64,000 nt of DNA from Mesorhizobium kowhaii. Its GTDB lineage: Bacteria > Pseudomonadota > Alphaproteobacteria > Rhizobiales > Rhizobiaceae. Within the stretch, counting starts at the first letter, position 1. Every line of letters begins with the position of its first letter. A model generated the notes under the pieces. That model was not told the origin of the DNA and made no database searches. It saw nothing but the letters and a program-made list of their open reading frames with translations. Of this stretch, positions 50,452 to 58,549 are shown piece by piece. The stretch is taken from positions 496,001 to 560,000 of the forward strand of contig NZ_MZXV01000032.1 of NCBI RefSeq assembly GCF_003253745.1, written 5' to 3'. A program made the position numbers and the translations under genes.

Positions 50452-51411
50452 ATGTCTTCACCCATCCTGAAGCTAGTTGCCCAGCGCGTTGCGCTGGGCA
50501 TCGTCCTGTTGCTGGCCGTTTCGGTCCTGATCTTCGCCGGCACCCAGATCCTGCCCGGCGACGTCGCGCAAGCCATTCTCGGGCAATCGGCAACACCGGA
50601 GTCGCTCGCCAACCTGCGCGAGCAGCTCGGCCTCAACGATCCGGCCTATATCAGGTATTTCCGCTGGCTCGGCGGCGTCCTGACCGGCGATCTCGGCACA
50701 GCCATGTCGAGCGGCCAGGATATCGCGACGTCGATCAAGGGCCGGCTGTGGAACACGCTGTTCCTCGCCTTCTGGGCGGCGATCGTCGCCGTGCCGCTGG
50801 CGATCATCCTCGGCCTGATCGCCGTGCGCTACCGCAACGGCTGGGTCGACAAGCTGATCTCCGGACTGGCGCTGGCCTCGACCTCGTTTCCCGAATTCTT
50901 CATCGGCTACGTGCTCGTCTATTTCTTTGCCGTGAAATGGCAGATCTTCCCCGGCATTTCGACCGTCTATGACGGCATGCCGTTCGGTGAGCGCATGCAG
51001 GCGATCGCCTTGCCGGCTACGGCGTTGACGCTGGTGGTGCTGGCCCACATGATGCGCATGACGCGCGCGGCGATCCTCAACGTCATGCAGTCGGCCTATG
51101 TCGAGACGGCCGAACTGAAAGGCCTGTCGGCGTTCAACGTCATCCGCAGGCACGCCTTCCCCAACGCGATCGCGCCGATCATCAACGTCGTGATGCTCAA
51201 CCTCGCCTATCTGATCGTCGGCGTCGTCGTGGTCGAGGTGATCTTCGTCTACCCGGGCATGGGGCAGTATCTCGTCGACCACGTCACCAAGCGCGACGTG
51301 CCGGTGGTGCAGGCGGTCGGCCTGATCTTCGCTGCCGTCTACATCAGCCTGAACATCATTGCGGACATAGGGGCCATCGTCGCCAATCCGCGCCTCAGAC
51401 ATCCAAAATAG
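50452..51411 (+). CDS. ABC transporter permease, DppB type
   Basis: 319 residues with six helices and the DppB-family N-terminus (LKLVAQRVALGIVLLLAVSV) and GDVAQAILGQSATPESLANL. The EAA-like loop that docks to the ATPase is YVETAELKGLSAFNVIRRHA, then FPNAIAPI. It is the first membrane subunit of the importer. Confidence 0.94.
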   Translation: MSSPILKLVAQRVALGIVLLLAVSVLIFAGTQILPGDVAQAILGQSATPESLANLREQLGLNDPAYIRYFRWLGGVLTGDLGTAMSSGQDIATSIKGRLWNTLFLAFWAAIVAVPLAIILGLIAVRYRNGWVDKLISGLALASTSFPEFFIGYVLVYFFAVKWQIFPGISTVYDGMPFGERMQAIALPATALTLVVLAHMMRMTRAAILNVMQSAYVETAELKGLSAFNVIRRHAFPNAIAPIINVVMLNLAYLIVGVVVVEVIFVYPGMGQYLVDHVTKRDVPVVQAVGLIFAAVYISLNIIADIGAIVANPRLRHPK

Positions 51412-51420
51412 GGGGCGGAT

Positions 51421-52245
51421 ATGCTCGATATCAAACGCATCCCCATCCCCGCGCTGATCGGCATCGTGCTGACGGCACTGTTCGTGTTGGCGGCGCTCTT
51501 CGCACCCTGGATCGCGCCGCACGGCAATGGCGAAATCGTCGGCGACGTCTGGGAACCGATGTCGGCAACGCACTGGCTGGGCACCGACAATCTCGGCCGC
51601 GATCTCTTGTCGCGCATGATCTACGGTGCCCGCATCACTCTGTTCATCGCGGTGCTCGCCACCGCGCTGTCGTTCTCGCTCGGCGCCATCCTCGGCTTCT
51701 CGGCGGCGGTGTTCGGCGGCTGGTTCGATACGCTTTTGTCGCGCCTGGTCGACTTGTTGATGTCGATCCCGACGCTGATCATGGCCCTCGTCGTGCTCTC
51801 CGTGCTGCCGACCAACCTGGTGACGCTGATCCTGGTGATGGGCGTTCTGGACTCGACCCGCGTTTATCGTCTGTCACGGGCTGTCGCCGTCGACATCAAC
51901 GTCATGGACTATGTCGAGGCAGCGAAGCTGCGCGGCGAAGGCAGCGCCTGGATCATTTTCCGCGAGATCCTGCCCAACGCGCTGTCGCCGCTGGTTTCGG
52001 AACTCGGCCTGCGCTTCATCTATGCCGTGCTGTTCCTGTCGACCCTGTCGTTCCTCGGCCTTGGCGTGCAGCCACCGGATGCGGACTGGGGCGGCATGGT
52101 CAAGGAAAACAAGGACGGCATCGTCTTCGGCATAGCCGCCGCACTCATCCCGGCGGCGGCGATCGCCTTGCTGGCGATTTCCGTCAACCTGGTTGCGGAC
52201 TGGGTGCTCAACCGGACGACAAGCCTGAAGGGAGGACGCGGGTGA
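51421..52245 (+). CDS. ABC transporter permease, DppC type
   Basis: 274 residues. HWLGTDNLGRDLLSRMIYGA and ITLFIAVLATALSFSLGAIL are the DppC signature; the ATPase-docking loop is YVEAAKLRGEGSAWIIFREI, then LPNALSPLVSE. It pairs with the DppB-type subunit and ends four bases into the ATPase gene (ATGA-type overlap at 52242-52245). Confidence 0.94.
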   Translation: MLDIKRIPIPALIGIVLTALFVLAALFAPWIAPHGNGEIVGDVWEPMSATHWLGTDNLGRDLLSRMIYGARITLFIAVLATALSFSLGAILGFSAAVFGGWFDTLLSRLVDLLMSIPTLIMALVVLSVLPTNLVTLILVMGVLDSTRVYRLSRAVAVDINVMDYVEAAKLRGEGSAWIIFREILPNALSPLVSELGLRFIYAVLFLSTLSFLGLGVQPPDADWGGMVKENKDGIVFGIAAALIPAAAIALLAISVNLVADWVLNRTTSLKGGRG

Positions 52246-53900
52246 TGGCTGACAGCAAAGCGAAACCTGGCCTGCTGCTCGACATCCGCAATCTGCGCAT
52301 CGAGGCCACTGTCTTCCCGCCTGGCGAGCCGCCGAAGAACATCGTGCTGGTGCACGATGTCTCGTTGACGCTAGAGAAGGGCAAGGTGCTTGGCCTGATC
52401 GGCGAATCCGGCGCCGGCAAGTCGACCATCGGCCTGTCGTCGATGGGCTATGGCCGCGGTGGTGTGCGCATCACCGGCGGCGAGGTCATCCTGAACGGGC
52501 GCGATATCCTCAAGGGCGGCAAGGACGGCTTCCGCAAGCTGCGCGGCCGCGAGGTCTGCTATGTCGCGCAATCGGCGGCGGCCGCCTTCAACCCGGCACA
52601 CAGGCTTATGGACCAAGTGGTGGAAGCCACCCTGCTGCACGGCACGGCGACGCGCGCCGAGGCCGAGAAGCGCGCCGTTGCGCTGTTCAAGAAGCTCAGC
52701 CTGCCCAACCCCGAAACCATTGGCGAGCGCTTTCCGCACCAGGTCTCGGGCGGCCAGTTGCAGCGCGTGATGACGGCGATGGCGCTCTGCTCCGAGCCGG
52801 ACCTGATCGTCTTCGACGAACCGACCACGGCGCTCGACGTGACGACGCAGATCGACGTGCTGGCGGCGATCAAGGACGCCATTCGCGACACCCATGTGGC
52901 GGCGCTCTACATCACCCACGACCTTGCCGTTGTCGCCCAGGTCTCGGACGAGATCATGGTGCTGCGCCATGGCCGGCTGGTCGAATGGGGCGGCACCCGG
53001 CAGATCATCAAAGAGCCGCGCCAGGAATACACCAATGCGCTGGTGTCGGTGCATGAGATCGAGCACGCCGAGCAGAAGCCGGGCACGACGCCGTTCCTGT
53101 CGGTCAAGAACGTCACCGCCGCCTATGGCCGTAGCCGCATCAAGGTGCTGAAGAATGTCTCGGTCGACATTTATCCGGGTCAGACGCTGGCCGTGGTCGG
53201 CGAATCCGGCTCCGGCAAGTCGACGCTGGCGCGCGCCATCACCGGACTTTTGCCACCCGAAGAGGGAACCGTCACCTTCGACGGGCGCCCGCTGGCAAAC
53301 CGGCTGGCCGACCGGCCGAAGGAGGATCTGCGCCAGCTGCAGATGATCTACCAGATGGCCGACGTGGCGATGAATCCGCGCCAGACCGTCGGCACCATCA
53401 TCGGCCGGCCGCTGGAGTTCTATTTCGGCATACGCGGCCGCGAGCGCGACAAACGCGTCGCCGAACTGCTCGACAAGATCGAAATGGGCAAGGGCTTTTC
53501 CGACCGCTACCCGGCCGAGCTTTCCGGCGGCCAGAAGCAGCGCGTCTGCATCGCCCGTTCGCTCGCCGCCAAGCCGAAGCTGATCATCTGCGACGAGGTG
53601 ACCTCGGCGCTCGATCCGCTGGTCGCCAACGGCATCCTGAAGCTGCTGCTCGAGCTGCAGAAGGAAGAAAACGTCGCCTATCTGTTCATCACCCATGACC
53701 TCGCCACGGTGAAGTCGATCGCCGATTCGATCGCGGTGATGTATCGCGGCGAAGTGGTGCGCTATGGCCCGAAGAGCAAGGTGCTGGCGCCGCCCTTCGA
53801 CGCCTATACCGACCTTCTCCTGTCATCGGTCCCAGAGATGGAGATCGGCTGGCTGGAAAAGGCGATCAAGGGACGGCGCATGGCCAGCGCGGGGAATTAG
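52242..53900 (+). CDS. Fused dual ATPase of the dipeptide-type ABC importer (DppD-DppF)
   Basis: 552 residues with two complete ATPase halves. The first has Walker A GLIGESGAGKSTIGLSSM (about 52-69), signature VSGGQLQRVMTAMALCSEP and Walker B DLIVFDEPTTALDV. The second has VVGESGSGKSTLARAITGLL (about 320-339), LSGGQKQRVCIARSLAAKP and LIICDEVTSALDPL. Two separate ATPases usually serve such importers; here they are one chain. It energises uptake of the unknown substrate from the inner membrane's cytosolic face. Confidence 0.95.
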   Translation: MMADSKAKPGLLLDIRNLRIEATVFPPGEPPKNIVLVHDVSLTLEKGKVLGLIGESGAGKSTIGLSSMGYGRGGVRITGGEVILNGRDILKGGKDGFRKLRGREVCYVAQSAAAAFNPAHRLMDQVVEATLLHGTATRAEAEKRAVALFKKLSLPNPETIGERFPHQVSGGQLQRVMTAMALCSEPDLIVFDEPTTALDVTTQIDVLAAIKDAIRDTHVAALYITHDLAVVAQVSDEIMVLRHGRLVEWGGTRQIIKEPRQEYTNALVSVHEIEHAEQKPGTTPFLSVKNVTAAYGRSRIKVLKNVSVDIYPGQTLAVVGESGSGKSTLARAITGLLPPEEGTVTFDGRPLANRLADRPKEDLRQLQMIYQMADVAMNPRQTVGTIIGRPLEFYFGIRGRERDKRVAELLDKIEMGKGFSDRYPAELSGGQKQRVCIARSLAAKPKLIICDEVTSALDPLVANGILKLLLELQKEENVAYLFITHDLATVKSIADSIAVMYRGEVVRYGPKSKVLAPPFDAYTDLLLSSVPEMEIGWLEKAIKGRRMASAGN

Positions 53901-53922
53901 AGCAATTCCAAGTGTGAAACGG
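53899..53922. repeat. Partial copy of the AGAGCAATTCC...GTGAAACGG repeat
   Basis: A short form (about 24 bp) of one end of the element at 57810-57937, starting at the stop codon of the fused ATPase gene and lacking the GGAAA between the half parts. Confidence 0.55.
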
Positions 53923-54021
53923 TAATGCGCTAGGCGAGTGCTGGCTGAACGCCTGACGAACCTGGCCGTCAGGCCCGGGACTTTATCCCTACCCCTGTGA
54001 CAAGACTGCAAGGAGCCGCCC

Positions 54022-54861
54022 ATGGCGCTCAAGACCAAGTTTTTGCTGATCATCCTTGACGGCGTGCCCTACAGGAACTGGCGCCGGCTGATGGGCAATC
54101 TCGAAGGCTGGGTGCAATCGGGCGAAGCGCGGGTCTGGAAGATGCGCTCCGTGCTGCCGTCGACCTCCGCCTGCTGCTACGCCTCGATCCACACTGGGGT
54201 TTCGCCACAGGTGCATGGCATCCTGTCCAACGAGAACCGGTTCCGCGTCGAGCAACCCGACATCTTCTCCGAAGTCAGCAAGGCCGGTGGCAAGACCGGC
54301 GCCGTGACCCATTCCTATTGGTCGGAGTTCTTCCGCGCCTATCCGTTCGACCTGGTCGAGGACATGGAATTCGACGAGCCGGGCGGGCCGATCACGCATG
54401 GCCGGTTCCACACCATGACCGGCTACAATCTTCGCAACCAGATGACGCCGAGCGACGTCGACCTGTTCGCGACGTTGACCATGCTGACGCGGCGCCACGG
54501 CATCGACTACGGCATCCTGCACACCTGCACGCTGGACTCAATGGGCCACCGCTTCGGCCACGACTGCCACGAGATGGATCATGCCGTCTATGCGATGGAT
54601 GGCATGCTGGCCGCCTTCCTGCCGCGCTGGATCGAGGCCGGCTACGAGGTCATGGTCACCGCCGACCACGGCCAGACCGATCGCGGCCATCATGGCGGCC
54701 ATGACGACGAGATGCAGGATTTCGCGCTGTATTATTTCGGCGCCGGCAAAGGCCCGCAGGCCGAGACGCTGCTCGACCAGCTGCAACTGGCGCCGACCAT
54801 CTTGAGCCGCCTCGGCGTGCCCGTGCCGGCGACGATGAAGGCCAAGCCGTTTTTGAGTTGA
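54022..54861 (+). CDS. Alkaline-phosphatase-superfamily phosphodiesterase (nucleotide pyrophosphatase type)
   Basis: 279 residues. Metal and nucleophile sites of the family are in order: Asp in LLIILDGVPYR, the Thr/Ser nucleophile in LPSTSACCYASIHTGV, DSMGHRFGHDCHEMDHA, and VTADHGQTDRGHHGGHDDEM. It would cleave phosphodiester or pyrophosphate bonds of nucleotides or lipids with two metal ions. No signal peptide is visible, so it is cytosolic. It is 121 bp after the ABC ATPase and may act on an imported phosphodiester (inference). Confidence 0.87.
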   Translation: MALKTKFLLIILDGVPYRNWRRLMGNLEGWVQSGEARVWKMRSVLPSTSACCYASIHTGVSPQVHGILSNENRFRVEQPDIFSEVSKAGGKTGAVTHSYWSEFFRAYPFDLVEDMEFDEPGGPITHGRFHTMTGYNLRNQMTPSDVDLFATLTMLTRRHGIDYGILHTCTLDSMGHRFGHDCHEMDHAVYAMDGMLAAFLPRWIEAGYEVMVTADHGQTDRGHHGGHDDEMQDFALYYFGAGKGPQAETLLDQLQLAPTILSRLGVPVPATMKAKPFLS

Positions 54862-54957
54862 GCGGGCGCCTTCCCTTCACGCTTGTGAGGAGGGTGGATT
54901 GTCGCGAAGCACCAGCGTCGCCCGCCCTACGCTATGGCTTCGGGCGTTCGTCACTTC

Positions 54958-54979
54958 AATCGACAAATCGTTGTCGATT
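54958..54979. repeat. Perfect short hairpin between the phosphodiesterase and sigma-factor genes
   Basis: AATCGACA / TGTCGATT, an 8-bp stem with a 6-base loop, beside a CCCGCCTTCGGCGGG hairpin. Both lie in a 54862-55020 stretch that resembles a decayed copy of the intergenic palindromes. No gene is seen here. Confidence 0.5.
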
Positions 54980-55120
54980 GACCCGCCTTCGGCGGGACGT
55001 TCCTCACCTCTGGCAACCGCCCCGCTCTTGAGTTAGCCTCCGCAAATTCCTTGGCGGAGGATGAACCTTTTTGGACCGATCAGCGACAGAGCAGACAGGA
55101 GCCAGGCGGCTCGACCGGCT

Positions 55121-55684
55121 ATGACGGCGACGGAGACCGATCGCGCGCTTGTCGACCGGGTCGCGAAGGGCGACCGTGCCGCCGTGCGGCTCCTGTTCAT
55201 GCGTCACCACGCGCGGGTCTATCGCTTCGTGGCGCGCCAGACGGGATCGGAAATGATGGCTGACGATATCGCGAACGAGGTGTTCCTCGAACTGTGGCGG
55301 CAGGCGCCAGGCTTCGAGGGGCGCTCCGAAGTCTCGACATGGCTGCTCGGCATCGCCCGGTTCAAGGCGCTGTCTTCGCTGCGCAAGAAGAAGGAAGACT
55401 GGATCGACGACGAGGCCGCCGCCGCGGTGCCCGACAGCGCCGACACGCCGGAAGTCGTCACCATGAAGGAAGACAAGGCTGCCGCCTTGCGGCGCTTCGT
55501 CGACGCCTTGCCGGAAGAGCACCGCACGGTGATCGATCTTGCCTATTATCATGGGCAGTCGGTGGGCGAGATCGGCGAGGTGCTCGGCATTCCGGTCGCG
55601 ACCGTCAAGACCCGGATGTTCTACGCCCGCAAGAAACTCGGCGAGGCCCTCAAGGCCGCCGGTTACGACAGGGGGTGGCCATGA
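55121..55684 (+). CDS. ECF-type RNA polymerase sigma factor
   Basis: 187 residues from the ATG at 55121; an ATG at 55061 adds 20 residues unlike the family and has its GGAGG too close. Region 2 (RVYRFVARQTGSEMMADDIA, NEVFLELWRQAPGFEGRSEV) and region 4 (EEHRTVIDLAYYHGQSVGEI, LGIPVATVKTRMFYARKKL) are complete. It directs RNA polymerase to a small set of promoters, probably including its own operon, and is followed with a four-base overlap by the anti-sigma gene. Confidence 0.93.
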   Translation: MTATETDRALVDRVAKGDRAAVRLLFMRHHARVYRFVARQTGSEMMADDIANEVFLELWRQAPGFEGRSEVSTWLLGIARFKALSSLRKKKEDWIDDEAAAAVPDSADTPEVVTMKEDKAAALRRFVDALPEEHRTVIDLAYYHGQSVGEIGEVLGIPVATVKTRMFYARKKLGEALKAAGYDRGWP

Positions 55685-56349
55685 GCGCCGCTGAAAAGAT
55701 GTCACGCCGCGACGAAATGGAAACGCTGTTGCCGTTCTATCTGAACGGCTCGCTGGAAGGCTCGGACCTGGAAGCCGTCGAGGAGTGGCTGGCCAGCGAT
55801 CCGGCGGCGATGGCCGCCCTTGGCGAGGCCGAGGCCGAATTTTCCGGCACCACGGCCGCCAACGAAGCGATCCGCCCGCCGGCCGATGCGCTGAGCCGCT
55901 TCGCCAGGGCGTTCGACGCCGAAGCCGGGCCAGCCCGCGCGCCGGCAAACTCGTCCTGGCTGGCGCAGGCCTGGGGCCGCTTCATGGCGGTGCCGGCCGG
56001 TGTCGCCTGGGCTGCGGCCGCGGTACTGCTGGCGCTGATCATGGTGCAGTCGTTTGTTCAGCCCGGCGGCAGGGGTAAGGATTTCGAGATTGCGGGTGCG
56101 GAAGGCGATCTGGCGAAAATGCCGTTCGCCCTGGTCAAGTTCAAGCCGGATGCAAAGATGTCGGATGTTTCCGGCTTTCTCGGCAGCAACGGGCTGAAGA
56201 TCGTCGGTGGACCGACCGCCGAGGGCGTGTTCCGGCTTGGCATTCCCGCTGCCAACGCAGCCGACTACACCAAGCAGCTTGGCCTTATTGCCGCCCAGCC
56301 TTTCACCGAGACTGTGATCGAGGGAAGGAAACCGGTTGATGGCGGCTGA
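55681..56349 (+). CDS. Membrane anti-sigma factor with a propeptide-like periplasmic domain
   Basis: 222 residues from the ATG at 55681. The N-terminal helical zinc-less anti-sigma domain (EMETLLPFYLNGSLEGSDLE, VEEWLASDPAAMAALGEAEA) is cytosolic; a transmembrane helix WAAAAVLLALIMVQSFV lies at about 103-120. The periplasmic part, MPFALVKFKPDAKMSDVSGF, LKIVGGPTAEGVFRLGIPAA, has the strand-helix order of subtilisin propeptides (inference). The stop overlaps the start of the subtilisin gene. It would hold the sigma factor until a signal, possibly proteolysis, frees it. Confidence 0.85.
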   Translation: MSAAEKMSRRDEMETLLPFYLNGSLEGSDLEAVEEWLASDPAAMAALGEAEAEFSGTTAANEAIRPPADALSRFARAFDAEAGPARAPANSSWLAQAWGRFMAVPAGVAWAAAAVLLALIMVQSFVQPGGRGKDFEIAGAEGDLAKMPFALVKFKPDAKMSDVSGFLGSNGLKIVGGPTAEGVFRLGIPAANAADYTKQLGLIAAQPFTETVIEGRKPVDGG

Positions 56350-57781
56350 GGCGGCGGTCATTCGATGTGCGGCAATGCTGGCGGCGGCGATGACAATCGC
56401 CGCCGTGCCTGCGTCGGCGCAGACCAACGCCCCCAATCCCCACGGCGCGAAAATCGACTGCAGCGACGCGAGCAATGCGGCAGGCGCTGACTGCGCCAAG
56501 GACGGCAGCGACACAAAGGGGGGATCGGGCGCGTCACAGACCGGCGCTGTCTTCCTGCCGGCCCTGATCGTCGACCTGTTCCCCAATCCGGTTGCGCCCC
56601 CGGCACCGCTGCCGACGCCACGGCAGGACCCGGCGACTCCGCCTGCCAACAACCAGGCCGGCCCGCCGCCTGGCGGCCCGATCGTCTCGCCGACCGATCT
56701 CATCGCTGTTCAGCCGCCGCGCGCGGTGGCCGGCGATTTCGTGCCCGACGAGGTGCTGGTGACGGTCGACGGCGATGCCGGCGCCGTGCAGCAGATCGCC
56801 GCGTCCTTCGGTCTCCAGGTGCGCTCGCAGCGCCAGTCGCGGCTGCTTGGCACCACGCTGGTGCGCTTCGGCATTCCCAATGACCGCCCTGTCGGCGTCG
56901 TGCTCGCGCAATTGGCCGCCGACGGCCGCACACAGCGGCGCGAACCCAACCATGTCTATTCGCTGCAGCAGGCCGCCAGCATCGTCAACTATGCCTTCGA
57001 GCGCATCGCGCTCGACTCCAAACAGGCCAGCGGCGAAAACGTCCGCATCGCGGTGATCGATACCGGCATCGACGACAGCAATCCGGCGCTGTCCGGCGTC
57101 ATCGCCGGGCAGTTCGACGCCATGCCCGACGTTCCGATCGAAAAGCGCGATCATGGCACGTCGGTCGACGGGCTGATCGCCGGTGTCGGCGCGCTGGAGG
57201 GCATGGCGCCAGGCGCCAGGATCTACCACGCCCGCGCCTTCGAGGGTGGCAAGTCGACCATGGACGTCATCCTGTCGGCGCTCGACTGGGCGGCGAGCCA
57301 AGACGTTCGCATCATCAACATGAGCTTCGTCGGGCCGAAGAACGACCTGCTCGGCGTCGCCTGCCGCAATGCGCGGGCGCTCGGCATCGTGCTGGTCGCG
57401 GCCGCCGGCAACAACGGGCCTAAGGCGCCCTATGGCTACCCGGCCGCGTTCGACGGCGTCATCGCGGTGACCGCCACCGACGCCAGGGACGGGCTGATGC
57501 CGCAGGCCAATCGCGGCGCCTATGTCTTCATCTCGGCGCCTGGCGTCGAGATGGTGGCGCCGAGCGGCGCCGGCTCGGACGTGGTCACCGGCACCTCGTT
57601 CGCGGCGGCGATCGTGACCGGCGCCATCGCCAATCTCATCCATGCCGCGCCCGACCGCTCGGCCGACGGCATCGAGAAGGCGCTGGCGGCAACGGCCAGG
57701 GATCTCGGCCCCAAGGGGCGCGACAATGATTTCGGCTACGGCCTGCTCGACATCAAGGCGGCTGAGTCTGCGAAGGACTAG
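56339..57781 (+). CDS. Secreted S8 (subtilisin) family serine protease
   Basis: 480 residues from the ATG at 56339, which overlaps the anti-sigma stop by 11 bases. Signal peptide: AAMLAAAMTIAAVPASAQ. A proline-rich linker (about 80-115) precedes a propeptide-like domain (DFVPDEVLVTVDGDAGAVQQ, FGLQVRSQRQSRLLGTTLVR). The catalytic triad is Asp in RIAVIDTGIDDSNP, His in RDHGTSVDGLIAG and Ser in VTGTSFAAAIVTGAI, with Asn of the oxyanion hole in AAAGNNGPKAPYGY. It is probably exported to the periplasm or medium, and its co-operonic sigma/anti-sigma pair suggests stress-related control. Confidence 0.93.
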   Translation: MAAEAAVIRCAAMLAAAMTIAAVPASAQTNAPNPHGAKIDCSDASNAAGADCAKDGSDTKGGSGASQTGAVFLPALIVDLFPNPVAPPAPLPTPRQDPATPPANNQAGPPPGGPIVSPTDLIAVQPPRAVAGDFVPDEVLVTVDGDAGAVQQIAASFGLQVRSQRQSRLLGTTLVRFGIPNDRPVGVVLAQLAADGRTQRREPNHVYSLQQAASIVNYAFERIALDSKQASGENVRIAVIDTGIDDSNPALSGVIAGQFDAMPDVPIEKRDHGTSVDGLIAGVGALEGMAPGARIYHARAFEGGKSTMDVILSALDWAASQDVRIINMSFVGPKNDLLGVACRNARALGIVLVAAAGNNGPKAPYGYPAAFDGVIAVTATDARDGLMPQANRGAYVFISAPGVEMVAPSGAGSDVVTGTSFAAAIVTGAIANLIHAAPDRSADGIEKALAATARDLGPKGRDNDFGYGLLDIKAAESAKD

Positions 57782-57809
57782 TCCGCGACGGCTCAAGTCG
57801 CCGTTTGCC

Positions 57810-57937
57810 TAGAGCGGTTCATCGTTTCAAGGAAACGCCGACCCGCTCTATCTGTTTGTTTTGACGCAATTCCCTAAGGGAAAGCGCTACGCGCTTTTCC
57901 CAGGAAAACCGTTTCACACTTTTCCTGGAATTGCTCC
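57810..57937. repeat. Intergenic repeat with AGAGCGGTTC/GGAATTGCTC ends
   Basis: Runs from AGAGCGGTTCATCGTTTCAA to the GGAATTGCTCC end, with internal CCCGCTCTATCTGTTTGTTT, the hairpin GGGAAAGCGC...GCGCTTTTCC, and AAACCGTTTCACACTTTTCC. Elements of this form are frequent between rhizobial genes. It extends into the coding end of the membrane-protein gene at 57914. Confidence 0.8.
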
Positions 57938-58414
57938 AGGACGCACCAGAAAATAGAATGCGACGATGTGCGTGATCATCAGCAGCGGTACGTAGATGAC
58001 CGGGATCGCGTAGGTGGCGCCCAGTTCCCCCGCGCGTGTGGGAAGGCCGAGCTGGACGGCGTGGTAGTAGTCGACGATGAGGTCGACCGTGCCGACGAGA
58101 TTGAAGGCGACGACGAACGCCCAGAAGAGCTGAGGTATCCTCACCGTGAGCAGCGCCAGCATGGCCAGCACCCCGGTTGCGAAGTCGCCATAGGCGGCGA
58201 ACATGGCGAAGCCGGCCGGCAGATTGGGACTTACGACGCCCGGAACGAGGAAGACGAGCCCGAAGAAGCGGAACCTGTGCAAAGTTGCAATAACGCGTTG
58301 CGCCGCGACCCGGTCCATCGACCTCAGCCACGGGAGACCGTATGCACCGAGGCAAAGCAGCCACGCGACATAGCCTAGAACGAAATGGGTTTGGAACACG
58401 ACTTCCGTGGACAT
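57914..58414 (-). CDS. Hypothetical integral membrane protein, C-terminus supplied by a repeat
   Basis: 166 residues from the ATG at 58414 (GAGAAGG upstream). Four or five hydrophobic helices, such as FVLGYVAWLLCLGAYGLPWL, FFGLVFLVPGVV, GVLAMLALLTVRI, FWAFVVAFNLVGTVDLIVDY and VIYVPLLMITHIVAFYFLV. No known family is named with confidence. The last seven residues and the stop (GAIPGKV-stop) are read from one end of the repeat at 57810-57937. It is divergent from a LysR gene, which probably controls it. Confidence 0.75.
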   Translation of the reverse strand: MSTEVVFQTHFVLGYVAWLLCLGAYGLPWLRSMDRVAAQRVIATLHRFRFFGLVFLVPGVVSPNLPAGFAMFAAYGDFATGVLAMLALLTVRIPQLFWAFVVAFNLVGTVDLIVDYYHAVQLGLPTRAGELGATYAIPVIYVPLLMITHIVAFYFLVRPGAIPGKV

Positions 58415-58549
58415 CTGGCCTTCTCTCAACAGTTGGTTCACGCGGCCTCGGACATCGCGCTTGGGACGCAGGCAGCCGCTCTGGCAGCTTCAATCGATTA
58501 CCTAAGCCCGCTTCCATAATTCGACTATCCGCTGTAATCACAACAACCC

